Origin: a virus
Length of the DNA stretch: 57,283 nt
Virus record (IMG/VR): IMGVR_UViG_3300025132_000044
Location: 1 to 57,283 of that record
Strand: one strand, 5' to 3'
Of the stretch, positions 17,901 through 25,678 are shown piece by piece (the stretch's first letter is position 1; each line of letters begins with the position of its first letter). Made by a program: the position numbers and the translations under genes. The notes beneath the pieces were generated by a model, which saw only the letters and a list, made by a program, of their open reading frames with translations, did not search any database and was not told the origin of the DNA.

Positions 17901-18779
17901 AATAATACATATTCTTCATCAATTGATGACATTCCTCCAGTTATAAGATCTATTAATAACACATTTACTTCTTTATTGTCTGACACATCTCCTGATTTAA
18001 TTGCAAAAGTTAATAATACGTCCGGATCGTTAGCTATTAGAAACATGTATGTAGCAAATAGTTCAGCATTAGGTCATAATATTAATGCAAATATTTCTGC
18101 AGAAGCTTCTTTAGGTGCAATAAATCACAGATATAATGGGTGTAAATTAACCGGCCCTGGAATTAATATTCCAACACAAAATTTTCCAGATGGAGCTCCT
18201 GTTATAACTAAAACTAAAGTTGAAACTAGCAAATTGCGCACAGGCGAAGGAAATACTGATAAAATATTTAGTGGTGATAATGATGACGAAATAATAATAA
18301 AAGAAGATCCAGAAGTAATAATTAGTAAAAATGATCCTACAATTGAAACTATAAAAAATAATCCAGTTAAACCTGGAGGTAGTATTTATAAACGTAGTGA
18401 AGAAACACCTATTAAAAAACCACCAACTACAAAACCAATTAATAGAGGGCAAGGTGGGAAAACAGAAAATACTAAACCTGTAACAAGAAGAGGTAATACA
18501 ACAAGAACAAATACAAGAAGTGGTGAAACAACAAGAAGTGGTGAAACAACAAGATCTAATCAAACTTCAAGAACAAATACAAGAAGTAGTGAAACAACAA
18601 GATCTAATCAAACTTCAAGAACAAATACAAGAAGTAGTGAACCAACTAGAACAAATACAAGAAGTAGTGAACCAACAAGCAATAGGTCAAATACAAGAAG
18701 TAGTGAACCAACAAGCAATAGGTCAAATACAAATAATAGATCAAATAGAAATAATAGATCAAATAGAAATAACTACTAA
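14928..18779 (+). CDS. Giant baseplate/tail structural protein with LamG-like domain and RSNT repeat tail
   Basis: The 1283-residue protein has a central segment (about 540-590) with VWRRIVNNIPALLKSKGTKR and ALLACYGVPQSLITIKEYGG. This K-G-T motif is shared by wedge/gpI-type tail proteins. It is followed by a concanavalin/LamG-like region (about 615-765; VELRFKVDD to LEGQVQELRLW). A helical block (YPELIQLAASYWKKY, FIELFSLFDLSFFRQ) comes near 930-970. The last ~100 residues are a tandem-repeat tail of Arg, Ser, Thr, Asn, Glu and Pro. The tail looks disordered and positively charged, and may contact DNA, polysaccharide or other virion parts. Role as wedge or adsorption protein is inferred. Confidence 0.65.
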   Translation: MLKQYSNKKQIIDAPSAIEAQRYSGVDKNTFIRNINQFIFNQAFPDVEFHVYAGEDWITGKYDSVNLYSIIDKSKFIDENNNIILSNFPLKLDLFEQFNDLSLTAGNYRFILNFFENKIGNYNSPALAIDKIAPNKKEIRLRLIDDQNGQHLQGMASWAANVNQTAFNTQTHETYVLNFGRNQTIHFVNSVIIGKYLFVKTLDPVDTSMFKKNFKCWVSKELKLPYVDSVSITPAAIIEQFNTLQGVNWQAYDDAFMSSETTLKNWNDLLGSSLQTSQQIIDTYFSGSLSGVNLNIDYTDFNNFVFYSSATERLSNFKYKLELLEYYTKQSASNSALSGGTSTTNAADFKSLHDNLIGTFDHFENFLYYKSESGLFTNDIPLIDPNVSFITGSYITPVPKSNLNRPYTLYSVSSSNFENWYSGTYSSASLYDKRNNNRLTRTVPEFILLDEKNEQLETFVNMLGHHYDLLYTYTKEMMKIHNRDEHPQVGMPNELLYSVAKQFGWTLTNGHQYQNLWEYILGTDESGTPLTGSNTVGEPSLPGREMTYLVWRRIVNNIPALLKSKGTKRSIQALLACYGVPQSLITIKEYGGPRIARKPVYEKLNFDYALDLIDNSAGIVQVDYKQPINSVELRFKVDDVIKNPTVPSSMNLYSIGSNNVTIDFVRGTLGTLSINGSATQQIECYNGEYLNTILRSGSLGTLELVVQKSKFGKIVAAVSSSATANFASTGTLTIGGTSGGSRLEGQVQELRLWTSSLQDDPFTNHTKAPSAYDGNNSAYDELVFRLPLTENINHSITSSLGGVEPISSSISASFIGWSSDNPYDSLEETYYYDGISIGAGTYDDNKIRIEPYTLTDNLSSTNRASLAKYDTAPLDLNKLGVYYSPQTMIDEDIIAQLGYQRLDQFIGDPEDMNKKSYPELIQLAASYWKKYSSKNDINAFIELFSLFDLSFFRQLDQLIPARVDKIKGLLIQPNLLERSKDSVFSKPVQYKNNTYSSSIDDIPPVIRSINNTFTSLLSDTSPDLIAKVNNTSGSLAIRNMYVANSSALGHNINANISAEASLGAINHRYNGCKLTGPGINIPTQNFPDGAPVITKTKVETSKLRTGEGNTDKIFSGDNDDEIIIKEDPEVIISKNDPTIETIKNNPVKPGGSIYKRSEETPIKKPPTTKPINRGQGGKTENTKPVTRRGNTTRTNTRSGETTRSGETTRSNQTSRTNTRSSETTRSNQTSRTNTRSSEPTRTNTRSSEPTSNRSNTRSSEPTSNRSNTNNRSNRNNRSNRNNY
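18549..18776 (+). repeat. Tandem in-frame repeats coding the RSNT-rich tail
   Basis: A 48-base unit at 18549-18596 is repeated at 18597-18644 with a single base difference. A 36-base unit at 18675-18710 is followed by a partial copy from 18711. An 18-base unit (AGATCAAATAGAAATAAT) is repeated at the end. All periods are multiples of three, so copy-number change keeps the frame. The encoded units are variants of TRSNQTSRTNTRSSET and TSNRSNTRSSEP. Such arrays expand and contract by slippage. Confidence 0.85.
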
Positions 18780-18795
18780 AAATTTTTGATTATGA

Positions 18796-18803
18796 TATTT
18801 ATT
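18796..18803 (+). promoter_or_regulatory. TATTTATT element, candidate late promoter
   Basis: Lies 19 bases before the ATG at 18823, with AAAGGA between, in the 43-base gap after the repeat-tailed gene. Confidence 0.45.
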
Positions 18804-18822
18804 AAAAATAAAGGATATAAAC

Positions 18823-19500
18823 ATGGGATATTTAGATAATACATCAATAACGGTTGATGCAATATTAACAAATAAAGGACGTGAATTATTAGCACAAGGA
18901 GCTAATGCGTTTAATATTACACAATTTGCGTTAGGAGATGATGAAATAGATTATACGTTATGGAATCCTGCAGATACTAGAGGTACTGCGTTTTATGGAT
19001 CTGTAATAGAAAATATGCCAGTAACAGAAGCTATTCCAGAACAAACTAAAGCTTTACGATATAAATTATTATCATTGCCAGGAAATAACGCTCAGTATAT
19101 ACCAAAAGTATCTTTAACTCCGCTAGCTCCAGGAACAGTCAATGGAGATGGAGGAACAATTACATTTAACATTGCAACATCAAATTATCCAAATGCAAAT
19201 CAAACATTAGGATATACTGCGATATTACAAAGTGATGCATTTGGAACGTTATCACCAGCTGCTGGTACAGCTTTACAACAACAACCAGCTATTTCTACAG
19301 ATCCTGGATCAATTGCTGTTGTTGGTACTGGTAAATTTGATTTAATTGTTGGGCCAAATCCATCAACTACAAAAACAAGATCAACAACATTAACATTCTT
19401 TGCAAACGAAACAGGAGGTGAAATTTCTGTAGATGTAACTCAAGCTATTAGAACTGCTTTAGCTTCTACTATTGTAGCGAATAATATTGCAACTTTTTAG
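18823..19500 (+). CDS. Virion structural protein, 225 aa
   Basis: The N-terminus (YLDNTSITVDAILTNKGREL, then ALGDDEIDYTLWNP) is a motif I know from structural proteins of T4-like marine phages. The T-N-K-G-R-E-L core resembles the start of many tail-associated proteins. Residues 110-200 are beta-rich (GDGGTITFNIATSNYP). It is followed by two proteins with related C-termini, suggesting an adsorption or tail-tip set. AAAGGA and a TATTTATT element precede the start, so this may head a new transcript. Confidence 0.6.
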   Translation: MGYLDNTSITVDAILTNKGRELLAQGANAFNITQFALGDDEIDYTLWNPADTRGTAFYGSVIENMPVTEAIPEQTKALRYKLLSLPGNNAQYIPKVSLTPLAPGTVNGDGGTITFNIATSNYPNANQTLGYTAILQSDAFGTLSPAAGTALQQQPAISTDPGSIAVVGTGKFDLIVGPNPSTTKTRSTTLTFFANETGGEISVDVTQAIRTALASTIVANNIATF

Positions 19501-19509
19501 GATATTAAA

Positions 19510-20619
19510 ATGAATCAATTAATTTTAAAATTAAAAAAATTATCAAATCAAAGTCAAACATTTCAACAATTAGGAATCAATGATATAATTGACGCGTCTA
19601 AAGAAACAGTTACAGATGCGTTATGGAGTGATGATGCATCAGCATTATCAACATTTTTTACATCTTCAACATTAACTAATGCACAAAAAGAATATTATGT
19701 TAATGTAAGTCAAAAAGCACCTAATGATACTGGGTCAGCTGTACAATTTGCTATAGCATTTGGTGATCAACGTGGGAGTGGATCTTTAAATAATGGTGGT
19801 GGAACATTAGGAGATGCTCCAAGTAAAGCAATTTATTCTCAATATAAACAACTTTTATTAGGAGAAGCTGAATCTGCGTTTACATTTGCAACTGGATCAT
19901 CTACTTATACTACACCTTCGATTTATGTTTTAAATATTCAAAGAGCAAGAACAAAAGAAAGATTAGATCCTGGAAATTGGGAACTGCCATTGGTTAGTAT
20001 TGGATCGAGAGAAACAAATGGTACCGGTAGTGTTGTTTTAACTGGTACTACTAAATTATTATTAATTGACGATTCGTCTACAGAAACCGGAGTTTCAGAA
20101 ACAGAAATTGCTGACTCATATAATATAGTTTCTGGAAGTATAACTGATGGTATTCATAAAAGAAATTCAACAGAAATACAATATTATGGAAAAGTTTATC
20201 CACAACATAGTGTATTAGTTTTAGATGCAGAAAAATTAGATAGACAATTGGCATTTGATACTAATACCGGATCAAATTCAGCTGGTCATAATCATTATAC
20301 ATTATTTCATTCAATATCTGGATCTGCATCTGCAGGATCAGGATCATTTAAAGCAAGAAATAAAGAAACTGTAAGTAGCACTTTTTATTTTGTAAGACTT
20401 TTTAATGGTGATTTTAATTATTCAAATAATCCATCGTATACAACGGGAAGTGATTATCAAATTGTAAACGAAGGTTATTGGACAAATCCAGTATCATATA
20501 TAACTACAGTTGGATTGTATAATGATAGTCAAGAATTACTAGCTGTTGCTAAATTAAGTCAACCAATTAAAAAAGATAAAAAATCAGAATTAAACATTCG
20601 AGTTAAATTAGATTATTAA
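19510..20619 (+). CDS. Tail/adsorption structural protein, 369 aa
   Basis: Not assigned to a named family. It contains a segment typical of phage structural proteins (AIYSQYKQLLLGEAESAFTF and PSIYVLNIQRARTKERLDPG). Its C-terminus (SYITTVGLYNDSQELLAVAK, then LSQPIKKDKKSELNIRVKLDY) is nearly the same as that of the next gene (YITSIGLYDPAGRLLAIGKL, GQPIKKRDNVDMNILVRLD). The shared end probably docks both proteins on the same partner. AGGA precedes the ATG. It ends just before a hairpin that surrounds a promoter-like element. Confidence 0.6.
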   Translation: MNQLILKLKKLSNQSQTFQQLGINDIIDASKETVTDALWSDDASALSTFFTSSTLTNAQKEYYVNVSQKAPNDTGSAVQFAIAFGDQRGSGSLNNGGGTLGDAPSKAIYSQYKQLLLGEAESAFTFATGSSTYTTPSIYVLNIQRARTKERLDPGNWELPLVSIGSRETNGTGSVVLTGTTKLLLIDDSSTETGVSETEIADSYNIVSGSITDGIHKRNSTEIQYYGKVYPQHSVLVLDAEKLDRQLAFDTNTGSNSAGHNHYTLFHSISGSASAGSGSFKARNKETVSSTFYFVRLFNGDFNYSNNPSYTTGSDYQIVNEGYWTNPVSYITTVGLYNDSQELLAVAKLSQPIKKDKKSELNIRVKLDY

Positions 20620-20635
20620 TTTTTTCATTGATTTT

Positions 20636-20669
20636 AACCCTGTTATATTTATATTAAAATAACAGGGTT
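20636..20669 (+). other. 11-bp inverted repeat with a promoter-like loop
   Basis: Arms AACCCTGTTAT (20636-20646) and ATAACAGGGTT (20659-20669) pair perfectly around a 12-base loop ATTTATATTAAA. The TATTTATA element (20646-20653) spans the left arm/loop border. The structure could terminate the preceding transcript while the same DNA starts the next one. No long U-run follows on the + strand. Confidence 0.6.
20646..20653 (+). promoter_or_regulatory. TATTTATA element inside a hairpin, candidate late promoter
   Basis: Lies 25 bases before the ATG at 20679, at the left edge of the hairpin loop described above. Confidence 0.45.
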
Positions 20670-20678
20670 TAAACTATT

Positions 20679-22292
20679 ATGTCATCAATTACAGATTATC
20701 CCGGAGAAACGGTAAGTGCATTGAAAAAAATTGATCCAAGCGATCTTAAATTTCACACAATGCAATTAAATAAACGTTTTACGATGTTATCTGGGAGTAC
20801 TACTTTACATACTCCGTTACAAGCATATTATATTGATAAAGTGTTAGAAACATATGTAACTGGCGAACAAAATAGTAATGGAACATATAAAACAATAATA
20901 TATAAATCAATTGATCAGTTATTTTATAAATTTAATAATAGTCCTACTGATTTATATCAAACGTCTTCAATATTTAGTATACCGCAAAAGAAAATGGGTC
21001 AACAAATTAAAAATGACTCTTTTACATATTCTAGTGCTTCATTAAATTTAGCTTCATATAGTTCTGGTTTAGTTTATGATAGTAATATGATTACTTCTTC
21101 ATTTCCTAACACATTAGTTTTTTATGAAGGATTTAATCAATATTTTAACGAAACAAAAATAGCATATACAGAGAGTCAGAACGTTAGTTATGTAGATGGA
21201 GTAACAACTTCAGATGGTAAAGAACAGCCTATAGGATTATCTGCATTATTTTCTGGAAATGGTTATATATCTAGAAATATACAAGGAGAATATAATAAAC
21301 AAAAAAATTATGCTATTTCATTTTTTATATCAGGAACTAATAGTGCAAATTCAGATCAATTAATTTTGTCAAAAGCAGATCAATTAAGTACATTACCATG
21401 TCCATTTAATGTAGAACTTAGTGGTAGCAATCAAATTAAATTTAGTATTCGTGGTAATAATATAAATAATATTGCATTAATTACATCATCTGCAGATGTA
21501 TCTTCATCTTGGACTCATGTTGTTTGTCAAAAAACTGGTAGTGATATTGAATTGTATATTAATGGAACAAAACATTCGTCTGGTAGTTTTGATTTTTTAA
21601 CTGATAATTTAAATACATATGTAAATTCGCCAAGTAATATTTCAAACAATTACAATCTAAATATAGGCGGTTATAACACAAATAACACTAATTTACAAGG
21701 TTATCTAGATGAAATTAGGATTTATAACAAAGGATTAACAAACTTGGAGATAAGCACTTTATCGGACCGTAGCGAAGGTGGAGGAATGCTTCAAACAAAT
21801 ATTGTTGGAAATGTTTTTAGTAAAAAAGGATTTGTCATAATATCAACTCCAGACTATCGATTTAATAATTTAATAACTAGTGCATATACTGCTAGTTATG
21901 AAAGTTCAATTACAATGCATGAAATGAATTCATTATGTAGAATAAATTCTGGAGAGTTCAATGTTACACAAAATCATTCTGCATTAACAGAAAATAATAA
22001 TCAATATTTAAATTATTTAACTGGTAGTATATTTACTCCATATATAACTTCAATAGGATTATATGACCCAGCTGGACGTTTATTAGCAATTGGAAAATTA
22101 GGACAACCAATTAAGAAACGAGATAATGTTGATATGAATATTCTTGTTCGATTAGATTTAGATACAAAACCATTTAAAATATTAAATGAAATTACTTCAT
22201 CTACAAATACTATAACTACTAATATCAATACTAATACAACTAGTATTCCTACTGCAACAACTAGTACTTCTACCGGTGGAGGAGGGTACTAA
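20679..22292 (+). CDS. LamG-domain tail/adsorption protein, 537 aa
   Basis: Residues about 185-355 form a LamG/concanavalin-like domain: SALFSGNGYISRNIQGEYN, SWTHVVCQKTGSDIELYING, and YLDEIRIYNKGLTNLEISTL near the end. These domains commonly bind carbohydrate and are frequent in phage adsorption proteins and in Bacteroidota surface proteins. The C-terminus carries the same docking-like block as the upstream gene (GLYDPAGRLLAIGKLGQPIK), followed by a Thr/Asn/Ser-rich tail ending in Gly-Gly-Gly-Gly-Tyr. The stop overlaps the next start (TAATG). Confidence 0.7.
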   Translation: MSSITDYPGETVSALKKIDPSDLKFHTMQLNKRFTMLSGSTTLHTPLQAYYIDKVLETYVTGEQNSNGTYKTIIYKSIDQLFYKFNNSPTDLYQTSSIFSIPQKKMGQQIKNDSFTYSSASLNLASYSSGLVYDSNMITSSFPNTLVFYEGFNQYFNETKIAYTESQNVSYVDGVTTSDGKEQPIGLSALFSGNGYISRNIQGEYNKQKNYAISFFISGTNSANSDQLILSKADQLSTLPCPFNVELSGSNQIKFSIRGNNINNIALITSSADVSSSWTHVVCQKTGSDIELYINGTKHSSGSFDFLTDNLNTYVNSPSNISNNYNLNIGGYNTNNTNLQGYLDEIRIYNKGLTNLEISTLSDRSEGGGMLQTNIVGNVFSKKGFVIISTPDYRFNNLITSAYTASYESSITMHEMNSLCRINSGEFNVTQNHSALTENNNQYLNYLTGSIFTPYITSIGLYDPAGRLLAIGKLGQPIKKRDNVDMNILVRLDLDTKPFKILNEITSSTNTITTNINTNTTSIPTATTSTSTGGGGY

Positions 22293-22837
22293 TGATTAAG
22301 TTAAAAAAAATATTAACAGAATTAAGTAGTGATCGTGCAGATCAATTATTAGATAAAATTAAAAATAAACAATTTTCATTTATAGGAAGTGGAGATAACG
22401 GAAAAGTATATCAACTTGATGGAGAAGATTTATTATTTAAAACAACTACTGAACCAGATGAAAAAGCAGTAGCTGATGTTATAGTAGGTCGTTCTAATGA
22501 ATTTAATACATTTATTCCAGTACATTATAGTCATGATACTAAAAACATGTATATTTTAAGTAGAGCTGAAAATTTATCTGAACGAGAAAAATCTGAGTTA
22601 CAATTATTTTATAATAATTTTAAACAATATATGCGACAAGAAGGTCCTAATGCTACAATATTTGATTATTTAAATACAGAAGAAACAAGACAATACTCAA
22701 CTATATTAATTAATTTTTTACGAGCTTTAGAACAACAAGTCAGAAAAACTAACATTGGAGATCTAGATCAAACATTAGATTTTAAACCAGACAACATAAT
22801 GAAATGGAATGGAAATCTGGTAATGATAGATTGGTAA
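22292..22837 (+). CDS. Minimal protein-kinase-fold protein, 181 aa
   Basis: The protein keeps the core kinase motifs in order: a glycine loop (IGSGDNGKVY, 31-40), a VAIK-type lysine (LLFKTT, Lys50), a catalytic loop (TLDFKPDNIM, with Asp163, Lys165 and Asn168) and a DFG-type aspartate in VMIDW (Asp180). It stops one residue later, so the activation segment and the whole distal C-lobe are missing. At 181 aa it is far smaller than ordinary kinases. The N-terminus (IKLKKILTEL) resembles other head/tail proteins here. It could be a compact active kinase, an aminoglycoside-phosphotransferase-like enzyme or a structural pseudokinase. It is coupled to the LamG protein by TAATG. Confidence 0.6.
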   Translation: MIKLKKILTELSSDRADQLLDKIKNKQFSFIGSGDNGKVYQLDGEDLLFKTTTEPDEKAVADVIVGRSNEFNTFIPVHYSHDTKNMYILSRAENLSEREKSELQLFYNNFKQYMRQEGPNATIFDYLNTEETRQYSTILINFLRALEQQVRKTNIGDLDQTLDFKPDNIMKWNGNLVMIDW

Positions 22838-22845
22838 TATTTATA
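22838..22845 (+). promoter_or_regulatory. TATTTATA element, candidate late promoter
   Basis: Begins immediately after the stop of the kinase-like gene and ends four bases before the ATG at 22850. If it is a -10 element, the transcript start would fall inside this gene, so here the motif may instead serve another gene or role. Confidence 0.3.
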
Positions 22846-22849
22846 TAAA

Positions 22850-24175
22850 ATGAATAACAAGAAATATATAGAAAATATAGTATTAGAACAATATTATAAA
22901 TTAGCAGTAGAATCGCTGTTTGAACAAACTTCTGTTCCCGATTATAAATTACGATCAATAACAATTGACCCGTTAACGGATAAACAAAAATCTGCATTGA
23001 AAAAAATACCAGGCCGAGTACGAGGATTTCAAATAATTGTAAAAGGAAAAAATTTAAAAAATAATATTACTCATAAACAAATTGTTAGAACTATACAATT
23101 AAGTAAACAATATGGAGATGCCAGTGCATATGGAACAGGAGTTTCTAGACTGTTTGTTGTCGACAAAGTAGATTTAAAGAAAAAAGAAAATAGAAAACAA
23201 ATTTGGATAGTTTTTATAGCTGAATTAAAAGAGGATGATATAAAAAAAATAAATAAACTACCTAAAATTGGAAATTCAAGTTATATTATTCCTAAATCTA
23301 ATTTTCGATCTGTTGATCCTGATTTAGATAACAAAGTAACAGTTGTGTCTAATCCAATTAAAGTTGATATAGAAAAAACAGATAATGAAGATGATCCAGT
23401 TACATCAAATGATGAAGAAGAAATTACAAAGGTTGATGCAGAAAAACCTACATCTGAAGGAGTTCCTTCGTTGGCACCAATGAAAACTTTTGGCCCGTTC
23501 CCAGAAGGTACACCTCCAGCATCAGAAACATATGGATTTACAAATTTAAAAACTGCATTTTCACACGAAAAAAATGGAAGTTATTCAAGAACAAAACCTA
23601 TGTTGTTAACATTTTTAAAACCATTTCAAAGTATACCTGGATTTGGACTTACTTCTACTAAACGAGAAGGTGAAAGGACTGCAAAGGGATATATATCTGA
23701 TCATTATTTTAAAAATCCTGCATCATATGGTGTTGATATAGCATTAAAAAATAGTGAAATAAACGTTGGTAGTGAAAAGGACAAAGATGTTGTTAAAAAC
23801 ACTATAGGCGATAAAATATTTTTATCCATAATGAAAGCTATTGGAAAAGGTATTCCAACAAAAGGAGACGTATTTAATGCAAAATATCCAAATAAAGACT
23901 TTAGAATTCAAGTAATTTGGAGAGATAAAGATCATTATGATCATATACATGTAGGATTAAAAAATCTTAAAGCATTTGATACATGGGAAAAAAAACCTGA
24001 TACCCTTAATAATCCTGATCCTAATAATTCTGATAAAAATACTACAGATAAAAATACTACAGATAATACAGTTGAACCAAATGATAACGAACAGCCAGAC
24101 AATGATAATGTAAACAAAGGTACACCACAACTATCAGATAAATCAACTAACAATATCAAAAAGCGAAAAGCTTAA
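22850..24175 (+). CDS. M15-like peptidase (tail-associated or lytic), 441 aa
   Basis: The protein has an N-terminal helical region with LEQYYKLAVESLFEQ, an acidic linker (about 175-205), then a region that looks like the M15/hedgehog peptidase fold. GYISDHYFKNPASYGVDIAL (about 281-300) supplies a zinc-type His and Asp, and DHYDHIHVGL (about 361-370) gives the final His-x-His. Such enzymes cut peptidoglycan cross-links. The C-terminus is Asp/Asn-rich repeats (DKNTTDKNTTDN) and basic end KKRKA. Because the gp5-like protein lacks lysozyme, this may be the cell-wall enzyme, either in the virion or at lysis. Active-site assignment is from motif spacing only. Confidence 0.6.
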   Translation: MNNKKYIENIVLEQYYKLAVESLFEQTSVPDYKLRSITIDPLTDKQKSALKKIPGRVRGFQIIVKGKNLKNNITHKQIVRTIQLSKQYGDASAYGTGVSRLFVVDKVDLKKKENRKQIWIVFIAELKEDDIKKINKLPKIGNSSYIIPKSNFRSVDPDLDNKVTVVSNPIKVDIEKTDNEDDPVTSNDEEEITKVDAEKPTSEGVPSLAPMKTFGPFPEGTPPASETYGFTNLKTAFSHEKNGSYSRTKPMLLTFLKPFQSIPGFGLTSTKREGERTAKGYISDHYFKNPASYGVDIALKNSEINVGSEKDKDVVKNTIGDKIFLSIMKAIGKGIPTKGDVFNAKYPNKDFRIQVIWRDKDHYDHIHVGLKNLKAFDTWEKKPDTLNNPDPNNSDKNTTDKNTTDNTVEPNDNEQPDNDNVNKGTPQLSDKSTNNIKKRKA

Positions 24176-24176
24176 T

Positions 24177-25139
24177 ATGAATAGAAATAAATTAAAAAAT
24201 ATAATTTTAGAAGAATATCAAAAAATTAAACATGATTTGCAAGAGCAAAGTATGGGTGGACAATCTATGTCTACTGGCGGTCAGCCGTTTATGAATAAAT
24301 CTGCAGATCCTGTTAAGACTCCGTATGCACAAACAATATATAAAGGCGTTAGTAGTGGGAAAGAAGTAAGTATCGAAACTTTAAAAAAATGGTATGAAGA
24401 AGATATAACAGCTGATGACAGATCTGCCGGTTATTCTTTTAATGATTATTTAGATCAATTAGTAAAAGAAAAAATAATAACTAAACAATCAAAAACAGCT
24501 GGAGTTAATCAAATTGGTATGCCTAATGAAACAGATAAAACTACAATTGCATTAGCAGCTGGAGCTTCTGGAAAACTTGCAAGTGGTTTAGGAGGCACAA
24601 TTGAAAAATTAATTGACGCAGCAATATATGGCGGAACATATAAAAATGTAAAATTACAAGGAATTACAGATCTAAAAATTATGAAAATAGTATCTAATAA
24701 TTTACAAAAATTACTAAAGTCATTAAATACATATGATACAATTCTTGATCAAGAATATCTTGCTTTACGTGATAGTAAAGCTGTAGCCATGAAAAAATCT
24801 GTAGTTAGAACAAGAACTGGAGGATTATCTGCAGAAGATGTTAGATTAAATTTAACTAATATAGTAAAGTATGCTATAATGTCAGATGGAGCGTTAGATT
24901 CAGTTGGATTTACAGATAACACTTTAAAAAATGGAATATTTGGTATACTTGATAGTGAATTTGAAGGTCGTGTGTTAGATAAATATGCATTACATTTTTT
25001 AAATAATGGAATGGCTCAAATTTCTATTGCTGATTCAGCTGTTGTACCATTAGATGGAACAGGATATAAAATTGCTTTAACACAATCACCAATTGAATTA
25101 CCTGATAAAGTTAATGGTATTACACAATATCAATTATAA
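24177..25139 (+). CDS. Hypothetical virion-associated protein, 320 aa
   Basis: Not recognised. The start NKLKNIILEEYQKIKHDLQE is an amphipathic helix like that of the preceding protein, ending in L-Q-E-Q, a possible prohead-protease site. Gly/Met-rich MGGQSMSTGGQPFMN follows. The centre has Ala/Gly-rich LAAGASGKLASGLGGTIEK, and RTGGLSAEDVRLNLTNIVKY lies in a helical region near 215-235. It begins one base after the preceding stop and is surrounded by virion genes. An internal or tail protein is the likeliest role. Confidence 0.55.
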   Translation: MNRNKLKNIILEEYQKIKHDLQEQSMGGQSMSTGGQPFMNKSADPVKTPYAQTIYKGVSSGKEVSIETLKKWYEEDITADDRSAGYSFNDYLDQLVKEKIITKQSKTAGVNQIGMPNETDKTTIALAAGASGKLASGLGGTIEKLIDAAIYGGTYKNVKLQGITDLKIMKIVSNNLQKLLKSLNTYDTILDQEYLALRDSKAVAMKKSVVRTRTGGLSAEDVRLNLTNIVKYAIMSDGALDSVGFTDNTLKNGIFGILDSEFEGRVLDKYALHFLNNGMAQISIADSAVVPLDGTGYKIALTQSPIELPDKVNGITQYQL

Positions 25140-25154
25140 ATAAAGAAACAAGTT

Positions 25155-25628
25155 ATGAAAAATCATTGGCACTCTAATAATAAACAACGCCAAGCGGCGT
25201 ATAAATACGGATATCGATCTGGCTTAGAATTAAAAGTTGCAGATCAAATTAAAGAATCAAAATATCCAGTAAATTATGAAACAGAAACTTTACAATACAT
25301 AGTCCCTCAAAAAAATTCAAAATATACACCAGATTTTGTTTTTACAAAAAAGAATGGTAAAACAATGTATATTGAAACTAAAGGAAGATGGACTAGTACT
25401 GATAGACAAAAAATGAAAAATATATTGGCTTCAAATCCTGATATAGATTTGAGAATAATATTTCAAAATCCAAACCAAAAAATTTCTAAAGGTTCAAAAA
25501 CAACATATGAATCATATGCATTAAAAATTGGTATTAAACATGTAGCAAAAAAAGAAATGCCAATAGAATGGTTAGCAGAGTGTTGTAAAGTCGACGAAAA
25601 GCCAACTATAACAAATTTTTTTAATTAA
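25155..25628 (+). CDS. T7 endonuclease I-like Holliday-junction nuclease
   Basis: The 157-residue protein matches the endonuclease I fold by order of residues: Glu25 in YRSGLELKVAD, Asp60 in YTPDFVF, and Glu74-Thr-Lys76 in MYIETKGRW. These correspond to T7 gp3 Glu20, Asp55, Glu65 and Lys67. The C-terminal part (LRIIFQNPNQK, KGSKTTYESYALKIGI) follows the same family. It resolves branched DNA during recombination-dependent replication and before packaging. Size is near T7 gp3 (149 aa). In T4 the same job is done by gp49, of a different fold. It lies 26 bases before a small non-coding gap and the DUF4294-like gene. Confidence 0.8.
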   Translation: MKNHWHSNNKQRQAAYKYGYRSGLELKVADQIKESKYPVNYETETLQYIVPQKNSKYTPDFVFTKKNGKTMYIETKGRWTSTDRQKMKNILASNPDIDLRIIFQNPNQKISKGSKTTYESYALKIGIKHVAKKEMPIEWLAECCKVDEKPTITNFFN

Positions 25629-25654
25629 TTCTTGGATATTTCATATTAATTTCT

Positions 25655-25664
25655 TATTATAAAG
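25655..25664 (+). promoter_or_regulatory. TATAAAG-type element, candidate promoter of the DUF4294-like gene
   Basis: TTATTATAAA lies about 14 bases before the ATG at 25679. It resembles the TTATTATAATAA elements at 4427 and 55131. Confidence 0.3.
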
Positions 25665-25678
25665 AAAAAAAATAAGAT

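Noticed and set aside
18549-18776. CRISPR-like periodic repeats
   Set aside because: The repeats are directly adjacent, in frame with the gene and have no unique spacers.
18520-18789. An 89-codon + strand frame with Gln/Val-rich repeats over the RSNT tail
   Set aside because: It starts at GTG inside the repeat, has no own site and is the automatic shadow of in-frame DNA repeats in the long gene.
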